DNA of 17,335 nucleotides from JBGPYB01 sp041493035 (GTDB taxonomy: Bacteria > Acidobacteriota > Vicinamibacteria > Fen-336): the NCBI GenBank assembly GCA_041493035.1, contig JBGPYB010000100.1:1-17335 (forward strand). The letters are read 5' to 3'. Below are positions 1 through 8,039 of the stretch, piece by piece. The position numbers and the translations under genes are program-made. Below the pieces are notes generated by a model. It was not told the DNA's origin and ran no database searches. It worked only from the letters and a program-made list of their open reading frames with translations. Numbering within the stretch: the stretch's first letter is position 1; each line of letters starts with the position of its first letter.

Positions 1-2568
1 AGTGGCGGCAATCGATAGCGACGGCAAGGGGTCGTCGTTCAGGATCGTTCCTGTCCCGGTGCCCCTGGCGATCCTCGCGTTCACTGGCGCACTGAGCGTC
101 AGAAAGAACGTTTCGTTCGACTCGTACTGGCTGTCTCCGTTCACAAGGACATCCACGGCCTTTGTTGTCTCGCCAGGATCAAATGTCAGCGTCCCAGATG
201 TCGCGGCATAATCAGTCCCGAAGTTCGCAGTGCCGTCGGCCGTCATGTAGCGGACCGTCACGACCTCGCTGCTGGGTGGCGCCATGGACACGGTGAACGT
301 CGCTGCCGACCCGGCGCCGCCCTCCACAGTTGACGCATCGGCCACCGACAGTGTCTGGGGCGCGAGCACGAAGGTGAACACGACGCCGCCACCTCCAGCA
401 CCTCCGGCAGAGGTAGTTCCATACAGACCGCCGTCGGCTCCTTGAACAATGCTCAATGGCCTGGCTCCGCTGCCGGAGTCGAAGGTGTGAAGCACGGCAA
501 GGTCAGATCCATCGGTGTTGGCCCTGAACATGACACCCACATCTCCGCTGCCCCCTCCGATAGTGACCCCGCAGAGGCCGCCGTCGGTCAGCGGCGTCAA
601 GTCGGCCGGTGGTTGACCGGTGGTCCCGTCGAAGTCCAAGAGCGTGAGAAATCCTGATCCGTCCGGATTGAGGCTGAACAGGGTCCCGTTCTCGCCGAGG
701 CTCGCACCTGTCCCTCCGTAGAGCACACCGTCGGATCCTTGGATCAGAACGCCTGCGCTCCCCGTGCTTTGATCGAAGTCGTGAAGCTTTGCGAAACCGG
801 AACCGTCGGTGTTCAGCTTGAATACGACCCCCTTGCTGGACGCTCCTCCTGACGTGGCGCTACCAAAGAGCGTTCCATCCATCCCGAGAATCGGTGTTGA
901 AGATGGGTGGCTGCCATCTGCGTCGTTCGGCTGGTTAAAATCATGGAGCTTCGCGAAACCAGAGCCATCGGCGTTGAGTTTGTAGACGCAGCCGTTACCC
1001 CCACCCGGCCCGCTGGATGTGGCGCCAAAAAGCGTTCCATCAGGCCGCTGCGTGAGACCGGCAGCAACGTCATACGCTCCTATATCGAAGTCATGCAGCT
1101 TGGTGAAGCCCGAACCATCAGTGCGGATCTTGAAGGCAGTACCGACGCCACCCGATTTCGCACCACCGGACTCGGTCGTGCCGTAGAGAAACCCGTCGAG
1201 TCCTTGGATCAGTTTCGCGTGGGGGTACCTTCCGTCGGTCCCATTGAAATCGTGGAGCTTGATGAAGCCGCTCCCATCGGTCTCGATCTTGAAAACGGCG
1301 CCGTTGTTGCTGGTGCCCCCGAGGGACGTCGCTCCGTACAGTGCGCCATCGGCGGCTCGGACTACGCCGGAACGAGGCTCGGCGCCCGCGGTCCAGGCGA
1401 ACTGATAGAGCGGGGTAAAGGCGGAGCCGTCAGTCTCAACCCTGAACACGACGCCCCCGGAGACTGTAGCTCCATAGAGCGCCCCGTCCGCTCCCTGCGC
1501 AAGAGAAGACTGAGGAGCGGCACCAGCGGTCCCGTCGAAATCGTAGAGCTTCGTGAAGCCGGAGCCAGCCCCGTCGATCTTGAAAATAACGCCGTTCCCG
1601 GTCGCGCCGCCCGACGAGGTTGTGCCATAGAGGGCTCCGTCGGCGGCCTGAACGAGCCTGGCAAGGGGCCTCGCGCCGTTGCGTCCGACGAGGTCGCTAA
1701 GCTTGACGAACCCGGAGCCATCAGTCTTGATCTTAAAGACCACACCAGAGTCGTTCACCCCTCCGGCCGAAGTGGCTCCGTAGAGCAGGCCATCCGCCCC
1801 GTGCGTGACGCCCACGGGGTTCGCTCCGGCGAGTCCTCCAAAGTCCCAAAGCCTGGCAAAACCAGTGCCGTCGGCCTTGAGCTTGAAGAGCGTGCCGTAT
1901 AAGTTCGCGCCGCCCCACGGAGTCGTTCCGTATAAGAGCCCGTCTCGCCCGAGAGTGATCGTTACAGGTCCGGTCGAGCCGCCGGGGCCTGGATTCAGAT
2001 CGGTGAGTCTCGTGTAGCCTGACCCGTCAGCGTTGATCTTGTACACGGTGCCAGCGACGAAGGCACCGCCAAAGGAGGTGGCTCCGTACAAGACGCCGTC
2101 CGCCCCCTGAACGAGGCCGGTGCGGGGGAACCAGCCATCAAGGAGCGAGAAGTCATGGAGCTTAGTAAAGCCTGAGCCGTCAGTGCCGATCTTGAAGATG
2201 ACGCCGCGGCCGCCAGGATCTGAGCCGCCGACCTCCGCCGTCCCGTAGAGTGCTCCGTCGATGCCTTGGATGACGCTGACCGGCGAGGCACCGTCCGTTC
2301 CGACAAAAGTGTGCAAGTTCGTGAAGGTCAAACCATCAGCGCTCAACCTGAAGACAGTGCCGAGGCTGCCATCATCGCCAGCCGCGACGCCATAGAGCGC
2401 CCCGTCGGTTCCCAGGACCACGCTGCCATAGCGACTCTGCGGTGCTCGTGCGAAGGGGTGCAGGACCTCGTAGGTCCCTTGGGCCCACCCGAAAGAAGCC
2501 GACAAGGTGGCAACAATCGAGGCGCAGAGGGTCACAAAGTGCGGCCAACGGCTCATTCTGCTGAACAT
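1..2568 (-). CDS. Secreted GloVer-repeat protein with Calx-beta domain (C-terminus outside window)
   Basis: The frame is open from an ATG at 2568 to the window edge: 856 codons with no stop, checked by reading the strand through. AGGAG lies 5 nt before this ATG, which favours it over the in-frame Met four codons later. Residues 1-30 form a signal peptide (basic start, hydrophobic stretch, small residues before Gln30). Residues about 32-730 hold 14 repeats of about 50 residues. Each pairs an element like DGALYGTTSxGG with one like FKIxTDGSGFxKLHDF, the pattern of the GloVer 'choice-of-anchor tandem repeat' family, probably propeller-like. From about 737 a Calx-beta domain follows (VEGGAGSAATFTV, then NFGTDYAATSGTLTF, ending in TILNDD), and a second seems to begin at the edge. 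Proteins of this kind are exported or surface-attached; any sorting signal would lie beyond the window. The ligand is unknown. Confidence 0.9.
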   Translation of the reverse strand, partial: MFSRMSRWPHFVTLCASIVATLSASFGWAQGTYEVLHPFARAPQSRYGSVVLGTDGALYGVAAGDDGSLGTVFRLSADGLTFTNLHTFVGTDGASPVSVIQGIDGALYGTAEVGGSDPGGRGVIFKIGTDGSGFTKLHDFSLLDGWFPRTGLVQGADGVLYGATSFGGAFVAGTVYKINADGSGYTRLTDLNPGPGGSTGPVTITLGRDGLLYGTTPWGGANLYGTLFKLKADGTGFARLWDFGGLAGANPVGVTHGADGLLYGATSAGGVNDSGVVFKIKTDGSGFVKLSDLVGRNGARPLARLVQAADGALYGTTSSGGATGNGVIFKIDGAGSGFTKLYDFDGTAGAAPQSSLAQGADGALYGATVSGGVVFRVETDGSAFTPLYQFAWTAGAEPRSGVVRAADGALYGATSLGGTSNNGAVFKIETDGSGFIKLHDFNGTDGRYPHAKLIQGLDGFLYGTTESGGAKSGGVGTAFKIRTDGSGFTKLHDFDIGAYDVAAGLTQRPDGTLFGATSSGPGGGNGCVYKLNADGSGFAKLHDFNQPNDADGSHPSSTPILGMDGTLFGSATSGGASSKGVVFKLNTDGSGFAKLHDFDQSTGSAGVLIQGSDGVLYGGTGASLGENGTLFSLNPDGSGFLTLLDFDGTTGQPPADLTPLTDGGLCGVTIGGGSGDVGVMFRANTDGSDLAVLHTFDSGSGARPLSIVQGADGGLYGTTSAGGAGGGGVVFTFVLAPQTLSVADASTVEGGAGSAATFTVSMAPPSSEVVTVRYMTADGTANFGTDYAATSGTLTFDPGETTKAVDVLVNGDSQYESNETFFLTLSAPVNARIARGTGTGTILNDDPLPSLSIAAT

Positions 2569-2674
2569 AATGACTCCTAGCTTCTGGGTGGCGCCGCACT
2601 CTTTCGGCCAAGCAAACCGCCGTCGCGAGTCGGTATAGGGATCCTATTCAGTGACGCTTTCCGGAGGGAGGCGG

Positions 2675-2704
2675 AGTATACACCTTAGGAGTACGAATCG
2701 ACAA
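2675..2704 (-). promoter_or_regulatory. Candidate sigma-70-like promoter for the GloVer-repeat gene
   Basis: On the minus strand TTGTCG (2704-2699) and TATACT (2680-2675) are separated by 18 bp, close to the -35 and -10 consensus. Transcription would start near 2668 and leave a leader of about 100 nt before the ATG at 2568. This region is less GC-rich than the genes around it. The assignment rests on consensus matching only. Confidence 0.35.
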
Positions 2705-2753
2705 TTCCATCGCACCCAAAATCCCGGGGGAACGCTCCGGCGCCTTCCCGACA

Positions 2754-2782
2754 GCGGCGAGGCCGGGCATCGGGACTAGGCG
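2754..2782. repeat. Short duplicated segment, copy 1 (intergenic)
   Basis: This 29-nt stretch matches 3512-3540, inside the dehydrogenase gene, in the same orientation at 27 of 29 positions; the first 21 are identical. On the minus strand both copies can encode MPGLAA. Copy 1 lies 1 nt beyond the stop codon of the CxxC-protein gene. It looks like a remnant of a duplication of the 3' part of the dehydrogenase gene. Confidence 0.6.
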
Positions 2783-2783
2783 T

Positions 2784-3407
2784 CTACTCCCCGCCCCCGG
2801 CCCCGCGGAACTGGTCGTCCTCGAGAGCAAAGAGGACGTTGAAGCTGGTGAGCGTTCCGTAGCAGCCGGTGACGTAACTCTGCAGCCGGACCTTCTGGTC
2901 TTCGGGCAAGTCCGAGGCGTTGACCTGCTGCTCGAGCGCTCGCAGGCGGTTGCGCAGCATCACGACCTTGTGGAAGAAGGCCTCGATGGGCCAGGTCTTC
3001 TCTTGCAGCGCCGGGTTCCCGGGGCGAAGGACGAGGGTGCCACCGCGCCATTTTTCGGCCGGGACGACGGTCGTCAGGCCCGCCTCCTCGCGGAGGACTC
3101 GGCGGAGCATCGTTTCGAGGTCGGTCGCACTGGCATCGATGGCCATGGGCTCAAAGGTCCTTTCCCGTTCCGACACGAGCTCGAAGGGCTCTCCCCCCGA
3201 CCGCTGCCGTTCGCTCGCGACGCGTGGGTTCGGCGAGGGTGAATCTCCGCCGCCGCGATAGTTGTGCTGGCTGCCGCAGAACCCGCACTGAGCCCGAAGG
3301 ATGCTGCCGTGGTCGTCGACGGCGATCACGGTGTGATCGCGCGACGCCTTGCACGCGCGGCAGAGGTCCGGGATCGTGTCGCCCGCACGGTGCCTTCGCG
3401 CCTCCAC
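2784..3407 (-). CDS. Hypothetical protein with two CxxC pairs (zinc-ribbon-like)
   Basis: I do not recognise this 207-residue protein. Near the N-terminus are two CxxC pairs, CRAC at residues 17-20 and CGFC at 41-44, with about 20 residues between, a spacing that suits a zinc ribbon. A low-complexity, Ser/Pro/Arg-rich linker follows (about 52-85). The second half is helical and charged, including MLRNRLRALEQQV, which could form a short coiled coil. There is no signal peptide or membrane segment, so it is probably cytoplasmic. The start is GTG; the GAGG before it overlaps the stop codon of the upstream dehydrogenase gene, only 7 nt away, so the two are probably translationally coupled. It is the last gene of the minus-strand cluster. 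The coding call is firm from length and coupling; the function is unknown. Confidence 0.75.
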   Translation of the reverse strand: MEARRHRAGDTIPDLCRACKASRDHTVIAVDDHGSILRAQCGFCGSQHNYRGGGDSPSPNPRVASERQRSGGEPFELVSERERTFEPMAIDASATDLETMLRRVLREEAGLTTVVPAEKWRGGTLVLRPGNPALQEKTWPIEAFFHKVVMLRNRLRALEQQVNASDLPEDQKVRLQSYVTGCYGTLTSFNVLFALEDDQFRGAGGGE

Positions 3408-3414
3408 CGTGGCC

Positions 3415-4296
3415 TCAGATGCCCGCTGCGCGCTGGAGCACTTTGATCACGGCGGCGATGTCCTCCTGGCCGAATCCCTGCGCGCGGGCCGATTGGTGGA
3501 CCTCGCGGATCGCGGCGAGGCCGGGCATCGGGGCCAGGCGCTTGGTCGCCTCGGCCAGCATCAGGGTCTGGTCCTTGACCAGGAGGTCGATGGAGAAGTG
3601 CTGCTCGAAGTCGTGCTTGGCGATGGCTTCGCCCTTGAACGCGAAGTAGGGAGACGCGAAGCCCGAGGCCATGATGACTTCGAGTATCGTCTCGATGGGG
3701 AGGCCGGCCTTCCGACCGACAACGAGCCCCTCGCAGAGCCCTTCGAGCATGAAGGAGATGACCGCGTTACCGATGAGCTTCATCGTCGCGGCCTGGCCGG
3801 TCTCGCCGCAGTAGATGGCCTTCGACCCCATCGCCATGAGGACGGGGAGCAGCTCGTCGTGGGTCTCGCGGCGGCCCCCGGTCATGAACAGGAGCGTCCC
3901 CTTCTCGGCGCCGGTCTTCGAGCCGGTCATCGGCGCTTCCAAGGCGTCGGCGCGCGAGGCGCGCAAGGCCTCCGCCGTGCGCCGCGCGAGGTCGGGAGAG
4001 ATGGTCGAGCACTCGACGTAACGGAAGCCCGGGCGGGCTGCCGCCACGATCCCGTCCTTGGAAAAGAGCAGACGCTCGACCGCGGCGGGATCGGCGACAC
4101 AGGCCACCACGACATCGGAGGCTTCGGCCAAGGCCCGGGGGGACGCGGCGACGTCGGCGCCGGCCTCGGCCCAGGGACGCGAGCGCTCCCGCGTCCGATT
4201 CCAGACGGTGAGGGAAAAGCCCTTGTCCAGGAGGTTACGGGCCATGCGGCCGCCCATGAGCCCGAGTCCCGCGAAGCCGACGCGCTGCTTGCTCAT
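3415..4296 (-). CDS. NAD(P)-dependent beta-hydroxyacid dehydrogenase (3-hydroxyisobutyrate dehydrogenase/GLYR1-like)
   Basis: This 293-residue protein has the full architecture of the beta-hydroxyacid dehydrogenase family. The Rossmann nucleotide-binding motif GLGLMG is at residues 10-15. The substrate loop, APMTGSKTGAEKGTL at 121-135, is closer to the GLYR1/glyoxylate-succinic semialdehyde reductase branch than to the DAPVSGG of classical 3-hydroxyisobutyrate dehydrogenase. The catalytic lysine should be K173 in GQAATMKLIGN, with N177 four residues later, and K241-D242 fits the conserved KD of the C-terminal helical domain. The family reduces small aldehydes or oxidises beta-hydroxyacids with NAD(P)(H) in the cytoplasm. 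It starts with ATG and lies 45 nt downstream of the helicase gene, probably in one transcript. The exact substrate cannot be told from sequence. Confidence 0.9.
   Translation of the reverse strand: MSKQRVGFAGLGLMGGRMARNLLDKGFSLTVWNRTRERSRPWAEAGADVAASPRALAEASDVVVACVADPAAVERLLFSKDGIVAAARPGFRYVECSTISPDLARRTAEALRASRADALEAPMTGSKTGAEKGTLLFMTGGRRETHDELLPVLMAMGSKAIYCGETGQAATMKLIGNAVISFMLEGLCEGLVVGRKAGLPIETILEVIMASGFASPYFAFKGEAIAKHDFEQHFSIDLLVKDQTLMLAEATKRLAPMPGLAAIREVHQSARAQGFGQEDIAAVIKVLQRAAGI
3512..3540. repeat. Short duplicated segment, copy 2 (inside dehydrogenase gene)
   Basis: This is the in-gene partner of 2754-2782 (27 of 29 positions the same). On the minus strand it encodes the LAPMPGLAAI part of the dehydrogenase near its C-terminus. 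It is presumably the parent copy, because here the segment is embedded in a conserved protein. Confidence 0.6.
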
Positions 4297-4341
4297 ACCG
4301 CCAAGCCTATCAAGTTTTGCCCGACCGCTGCGCGACCGGGA

Positions 4342-7323
4342 TCACGAGCCTTGCGCCTCCGATTCCGGCCCTCGTGCCGTATGGGGACAGATGTCCCGGA
4401 AGGGACACTGGCCGCAGGCGTTCCAGGACGGCTTGGCCCCGAACTCCCGCCGACGGATGAGCGCCGCGACCTCCCGCACGAGCGCCTCGGTCTGAGTCGC
4501 CTCCTCGAGGGTCGGCCGCTTTCCGCCCGCGAGGCCCGACTCGAGGAAGCGCAATTCGACCCACTCAGGGAGACGTCCCTTCGTCTTCATGTGCGCGAGG
4601 GCGTAGACGTCGAGTTGCAGGCTCTCCTTCGCTCGCTCTCGCGCCTTCTTCGCGTCGTCCACGGCTCCCGTCTTGAAATCGACGATGCTCACGTGGCCGC
4701 CGCGTTCGACCACCAGGTCGTAGCGTCCCTGCACCCGCGTCAAGCCACGAGCGGCGCTCGGCAACGGATTCACTCCGGCGTCGAGCCCGAACGCGAACTC
4801 CTCCTCGACGGCCGTCGGAAGCCAGGGGTCCTCCTCCTGTTGTTGGAAGAAGCGGCGCAGCGTCTCTTCCCCCGCCGCGAGACGTCGCTCCTCGTGCTCG
4901 CGGGACAGAAAGCCCTCGGACACCCACGCGGCCCGGAAGGCGCCGAGCAGGTCTTCCTCCCCGAAGGCTCGCCCCACGAGGCGCGCTTCGAAGAGCTGCT
5001 GTACCGCCTCGTGGACCGCGTGGCCGTAAACCACGCGGTGGTGGGTCAGCAGCGGGACGCGAAGGATGTGGATGTAGCGGTACTTGAGCGGGCAGGTGCG
5101 GTAGTCGTCGATCTGCGTGGACGAGAGGCGCAGCGTCTCGGTCTCGGGAATGGGGGCCTCGGGAAGCGGGGGGGGCTCAGAGACGGGCTGGTGGCGCGCC
5201 AGGGCCTCGCGCGCCTGGCTCTTCCGCGGCAGCGGCGCCGCCGACGGCAGGTCGAGCGCCTCGACCACGAACCGCGATACCTTTCGCGCCCGCGCCGTGC
5301 CGTAGTCGGCGGCAGACGTGAGGACCAGCTCGTCCTTCGCCCGCGTCATCGCCACGTAGAAGAGGCGCCGTTCCTCGTGGATGTGGGCATCCGCCGGCGC
5401 CAGTGTTTCCTTGGCCAGGGCGTCGGGGAACGGGATCGCCTCACGGCGCCGCTGAACGGGGAACTTCTGCTCGGCGCAGGACACCAGGAAGACCACCGGG
5501 AACTCGAGTCCCTTGGCTTTGTGGACGGTCAGGACGTGGACGGCGTCCTCGTCGGGGTCGGCCTCGGCCACAGCCGGATCGTCCCCCGCCTCCCGCAGCA
5601 GGTCGAGGTGGGTCACGAACGACGTCACCCGGTCGTGCTCCGCCACGTCGCCATAAGCCTTCACGCTCTCGAAGAAGCGGGCGATGTTCTTGACGCGCAC
5701 CTCATCCTCGGGCGCGGCGTCGCGGGAGAGCTTCGCCAGGAGGCCCGACTCCTGGAGGTATTTGTACAGGACCTCGCCGGTACGAAGGCGTGCCACGTCG
5801 CGGGCTGAGCGGTCCAGGTCCGCGAGCATCCGATGTGCCGCTTCCCGCGCGGTTCCCGCCACGCCCACGAGATCGTCGTTCGACGGCAGGCCGCGGAGCA
5901 CCTCGAGAAGCGGCCGGGACTTCCGTTTCGCGTACTGGTTGAGCCGAAGCAGATCGGTTTCGGGAAGGCCGTACAGCTCCGACGCGGCCAGATAGAACGC
6001 CGAGACCGAATCGTCGGGATGCGCTAAAGCCCGCAGGAACGAGACGAGAAGGCGCACCTCCTCGCGAGAGTAGAGGCCACGGCTGCCGCTGAAGCGGTGC
6101 GGGATCCCCTTCACGTTGAGGGCACGGAGAAACGCGTCGGCGTCTCCGTTCGTTCGAACGAGAACCGCCACGTCGCGGGGACGGAAGCCCTGGTGCAGCC
6201 GCTCGTCGATCAGCGCTGCGACGCCATCGGCCTCTGCGGAGCCGGTGTCGAAATGCGCGTGGCGAACGGCGACACCCCCGGGCCGCTGCGCCCGCAGGCG
6301 CTTGTCGATCCCCGCCACGACTTCCAGCCGATACGGGTTGTTGTAGGAGATGAGACGGGAAGCGGCGTCGAGGATCGGCTGCGTCGAGCGGTGGTTCTCA
6401 TTCAGGACCACTTCGCGGCAACCGGGATAGACGGTCCGGAACGCGAGGAGGTTGGCGGCGGCGGCCCCGCGCCAGCGGTAGATGGCCTGGTCGTCGTCTC
6501 CGACGACGGTGATGTTCGGCGACTCGGCGCCGGCCAGGAGGCGAACCATCTCGAGCTGCACGTGGTTGGTATCCTGGAACTCGTCGACCAGGATGTAACG
6601 ATAGCGGGCGCGGAGCTTGGCCAGGAGCGACGGGCTCTCGCGAAGGAGCGCGAGGGTGCGGAAGATCTGGTCGCCGAAGTCCACGACACCGGCCTCGGCC
6701 AGAAGCGCCTGGCAGGACTCGTAGAACGCCGCCAGCTCCATCTGCTTCGCGGCGTCGTCTTTCGCTTCGGGCGTTTCGGCCGACGCCACGAGGCCTTCCG
6801 CCCACACGCGGTAGGCCGCGGGGGAAACGTCTTCGTCCTTGGCCCGGCTCACGAACGTCAGCAGCGCGTCGAGATGGCGCGTCGGGTCGCCGAGCGGGCG
6901 GTAGCGCTCAAGCGGCAGTCGAAAGAGGCGCTCTCTTAGAAAGATGATCTGCTCGGGCTTCGTGAGGACGCGGAACTCGGGCTGGATCCCCGCGTCGAGG
7001 GCCCCTTCGCGGAGCACGTGGTCCCCGAACGCGTGGAAGGTGGAGATCCACGTCTCGGCATAGCCGTAGGGGATGAGCTGGTCCACGCGCTCCGCCATCT
7101 CGACCGCGGCCTTCTCGGTGAAGGTGAGGGCCAGGATCTCCTCGGGGCGCGCCCGCTTGCTCGATATCAGATGAGCGATGCGGCGCGTGAGAACGGTGGT
7201 CTTCCCTGTTCCTGCCCCGGCGATGATGAGAAGCGGCCCGTCGCCGTGGAGCACGGCTTCCCGTTGCGCCTCCGAGAGACCGTCGAGGACGCGCTCTTCG
7301 GCGGTGAGAGAGAAGGTGGCCAC
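4342..7323 (-). CDS. UvrD/Rep-family DNA helicase fused to RecB-like nuclease with Fe-S cysteines (AdnAB/AddAB-like)
   Basis: 993 residues with all superfamily 1A helicase motifs: Walker A AGAGTGKT (35-42), DEFQ (247-250), GDDDQAIYRWRG (275-286), NENHRST (308-314), VLTVHKAKGLEFP (597-609) and ERRLFYVAMTRAKDEL (651-666). The C-terminal third is a PD-(D/E)XK nuclease of the RecB type: H768/H771, D869 in GRYD, D882 and K884 in VDFKTG, and Q903...Y907 in QLDVY. C744, C970, C973 and C979 (C...CxxCx5C) reproduce the Fe-S staple of AddB/AdnA-type nucleases. The expected role is DNA unwinding and end resection in recombinational repair. It starts with GTG with no clear Shine-Dalgarno; homology begins by residue 15, so little can be missing. 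The gene sits 30 nt after the B3/B4 gene. AdnA/AdnB and AddA/AddB work as heterodimers, and no partner is present here. Confidence 0.93.
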   Translation of the reverse strand: MATFSLTAEERVLDGLSEAQREAVLHGDGPLLIIAGAGTGKTTVLTRRIAHLISSKRARPEEILALTFTEKAAVEMAERVDQLIPYGYAETWISTFHAFGDHVLREGALDAGIQPEFRVLTKPEQIIFLRERLFRLPLERYRPLGDPTRHLDALLTFVSRAKDEDVSPAAYRVWAEGLVASAETPEAKDDAAKQMELAAFYESCQALLAEAGVVDFGDQIFRTLALLRESPSLLAKLRARYRYILVDEFQDTNHVQLEMVRLLAGAESPNITVVGDDDQAIYRWRGAAAANLLAFRTVYPGCREVVLNENHRSTQPILDAASRLISYNNPYRLEVVAGIDKRLRAQRPGGVAVRHAHFDTGSAEADGVAALIDERLHQGFRPRDVAVLVRTNGDADAFLRALNVKGIPHRFSGSRGLYSREEVRLLVSFLRALAHPDDSVSAFYLAASELYGLPETDLLRLNQYAKRKSRPLLEVLRGLPSNDDLVGVAGTAREAAHRMLADLDRSARDVARLRTGEVLYKYLQESGLLAKLSRDAAPEDEVRVKNIARFFESVKAYGDVAEHDRVTSFVTHLDLLREAGDDPAVAEADPDEDAVHVLTVHKAKGLEFPVVFLVSCAEQKFPVQRRREAIPFPDALAKETLAPADAHIHEERRLFYVAMTRAKDELVLTSAADYGTARARKVSRFVVEALDLPSAAPLPRKSQAREALARHQPVSEPPPLPEAPIPETETLRLSSTQIDDYRTCPLKYRYIHILRVPLLTHHRVVYGHAVHEAVQQLFEARLVGRAFGEEDLLGAFRAAWVSEGFLSREHEERRLAAGEETLRRFFQQQEEDPWLPTAVEEEFAFGLDAGVNPLPSAARGLTRVQGRYDLVVERGGHVSIVDFKTGAVDDAKKARERAKESLQLDVYALAHMKTKGRLPEWVELRFLESGLAGGKRPTLEEATQTEALVREVAALIRRREFGAKPSWNACGQCPFRDICPHTARGPESEAQGS

Positions 7324-7353
7324 GGCGTCAGTCTGCCACGAAGGTGCGCCGGC

Positions 7354-8013
7354 TCAGGTCAAGAGCCGACGATCGACACGCGAGCCGCCGCAGAAACGCG
7401 TCAGGGCGGTTTCGGTGCCGTCCAGGACCTCGCCCAACCGCGCCGGGTTGTACCCCGCGGGCGCATAGACGACGACCAGGGCGCTCGTCGTCTCGAGGGT
7501 GATGCAGGTCCGAGCCGAATCCGAAGTCGGGTTGCCGAAGGCGCCGCGCGAGTCGGCGAGAGTGGGCCGTCCGTCGACGTTCACAGGCCCCTTGCGAATC
7601 CCCTCATAGCTCTCCCCCGGCGCGCCCTTGCGGAGCACGACCGGCGGCTCGATCTTGGCGACGTCGTACAGGCCGAAGGGAAGCTGGAAGCGAAGCGACG
7701 AGAGATTCAGTGCGTCCACCAGCGTATTGATCCGATAGAGGGACTCGCCCTTCAGCGCGCGACGGAGCAACGCTTCGTTGGACGGGCGCGTCTTGGTCGG
7801 GTCAAGGCCGAGGGCCTTGTACAGCGTCCGTGCATCGGCGGCCCCAGGAACCTCGCCGCTCTTGCCCTCTCCGTACTTCTGCCGGAACTCGGCGCAGGTG
7901 GCGTCGACCTCGCCGGCGAGAGCGGAGTCGGCCTCGCGAACCGCGACACCCTCCAGCACGACGACGCCCAGGCGAACCCGCCCGGCCAGATCGGGACCGA
8001 TGGTGAGGTCCAT
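7354..8013 (-). CDS. Stand-alone B3/B4 domain protein (PheRS beta-subunit editing-like)
   Basis: This 219-residue protein matches the free-standing B3/B4 family (COG3382-like), related to the editing domain of phenylalanyl-tRNA synthetase beta. The recognisable core is LYKALGLDPTKTRPSNEALL (64-83) followed by LYRINTLVDALNLSSL (92-107) and LPFGLYD (111-117), with the beta-rich GAFGNPTSDSART (158-169) towards the end. In the synthetase this fold hydrolyses Tyr-tRNA(Phe). The free-standing members may edit mischarged tRNA or bind a related amino-acid ligand, but this is inference. It has no membrane segment. It is the first gene of the minus-strand cluster and is divergent from the gene at 8040 across only 26 bp. 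No Shine-Dalgarno precedes the ATG; a TACCCT box sits 11 nt before it. Confidence 0.82.
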   Translation of the reverse strand: MDLTIGPDLAGRVRLGVVVLEGVAVREADSALAGEVDATCAEFRQKYGEGKSGEVPGAADARTLYKALGLDPTKTRPSNEALLRRALKGESLYRINTLVDALNLSSLRFQLPFGLYDVAKIEPPVVLRKGAPGESYEGIRKGPVNVDGRPTLADSRGAFGNPTSDSARTCITLETTSALVVVYAPAGYNPARLGEVLDGTETALTRFCGGSRVDRRLLT

Positions 8014-8018
8014 AGCGA

Positions 8019-8024
8019 AGGGTA
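8019..8024 (-). promoter_or_regulatory. Candidate -10 box (leaderless) for the B3/B4 gene
   Basis: TACCCT on the minus strand fits TANNNT, and its first base is 11 nt before the ATG at 8013. Transcription would then begin at or next to the start codon. No Shine-Dalgarno is visible, which agrees with leaderless expression. The -35 region would lie in or next to the start of the gene at 8040. Confidence 0.35.
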
Positions 8025-8027
8025 ACC

Positions 8028-8033
8028 TACAAT
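8028..8033 (+). promoter_or_regulatory. Candidate -10 box (leaderless) for the 8040 gene
   Basis: TACAAT differs from TATAAT at one base and begins 12 nt before the ATG at 8040, so a transcript would start at about the A of that ATG. It lies 3 bp from the opposing box at 8019-8024, so the two promoters cannot be occupied independently. No clear -35 is seen. Confidence 0.4.
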
Positions 8034-8039
8034 GAACGC

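Noticed and set aside
907..1902. 331-codon plus-strand open frame
   Set aside because: It is antisense to the GloVer-repeat gene, whose repeats and Calx-beta domain are clear; the open frame follows from GC-rich codon use.
350..2400. Regularly spaced similar short sequences, CRISPR-like at first sight
   Set aside because: The period of about 150 nt and the drift in every copy fit the codons of a protein repeat, and the frame is open throughout.
3349..5808. 819-codon plus-strand open frame
   Set aside because: It is antisense to the CxxC-protein, dehydrogenase and helicase genes, which carry unmistakable family motifs; the plus-strand translation shows no domain.
7018..8025. 335-codon plus-strand open frame
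   Set aside because: It is antisense to the helicase and B3/B4 genes, with no recognisable motif.
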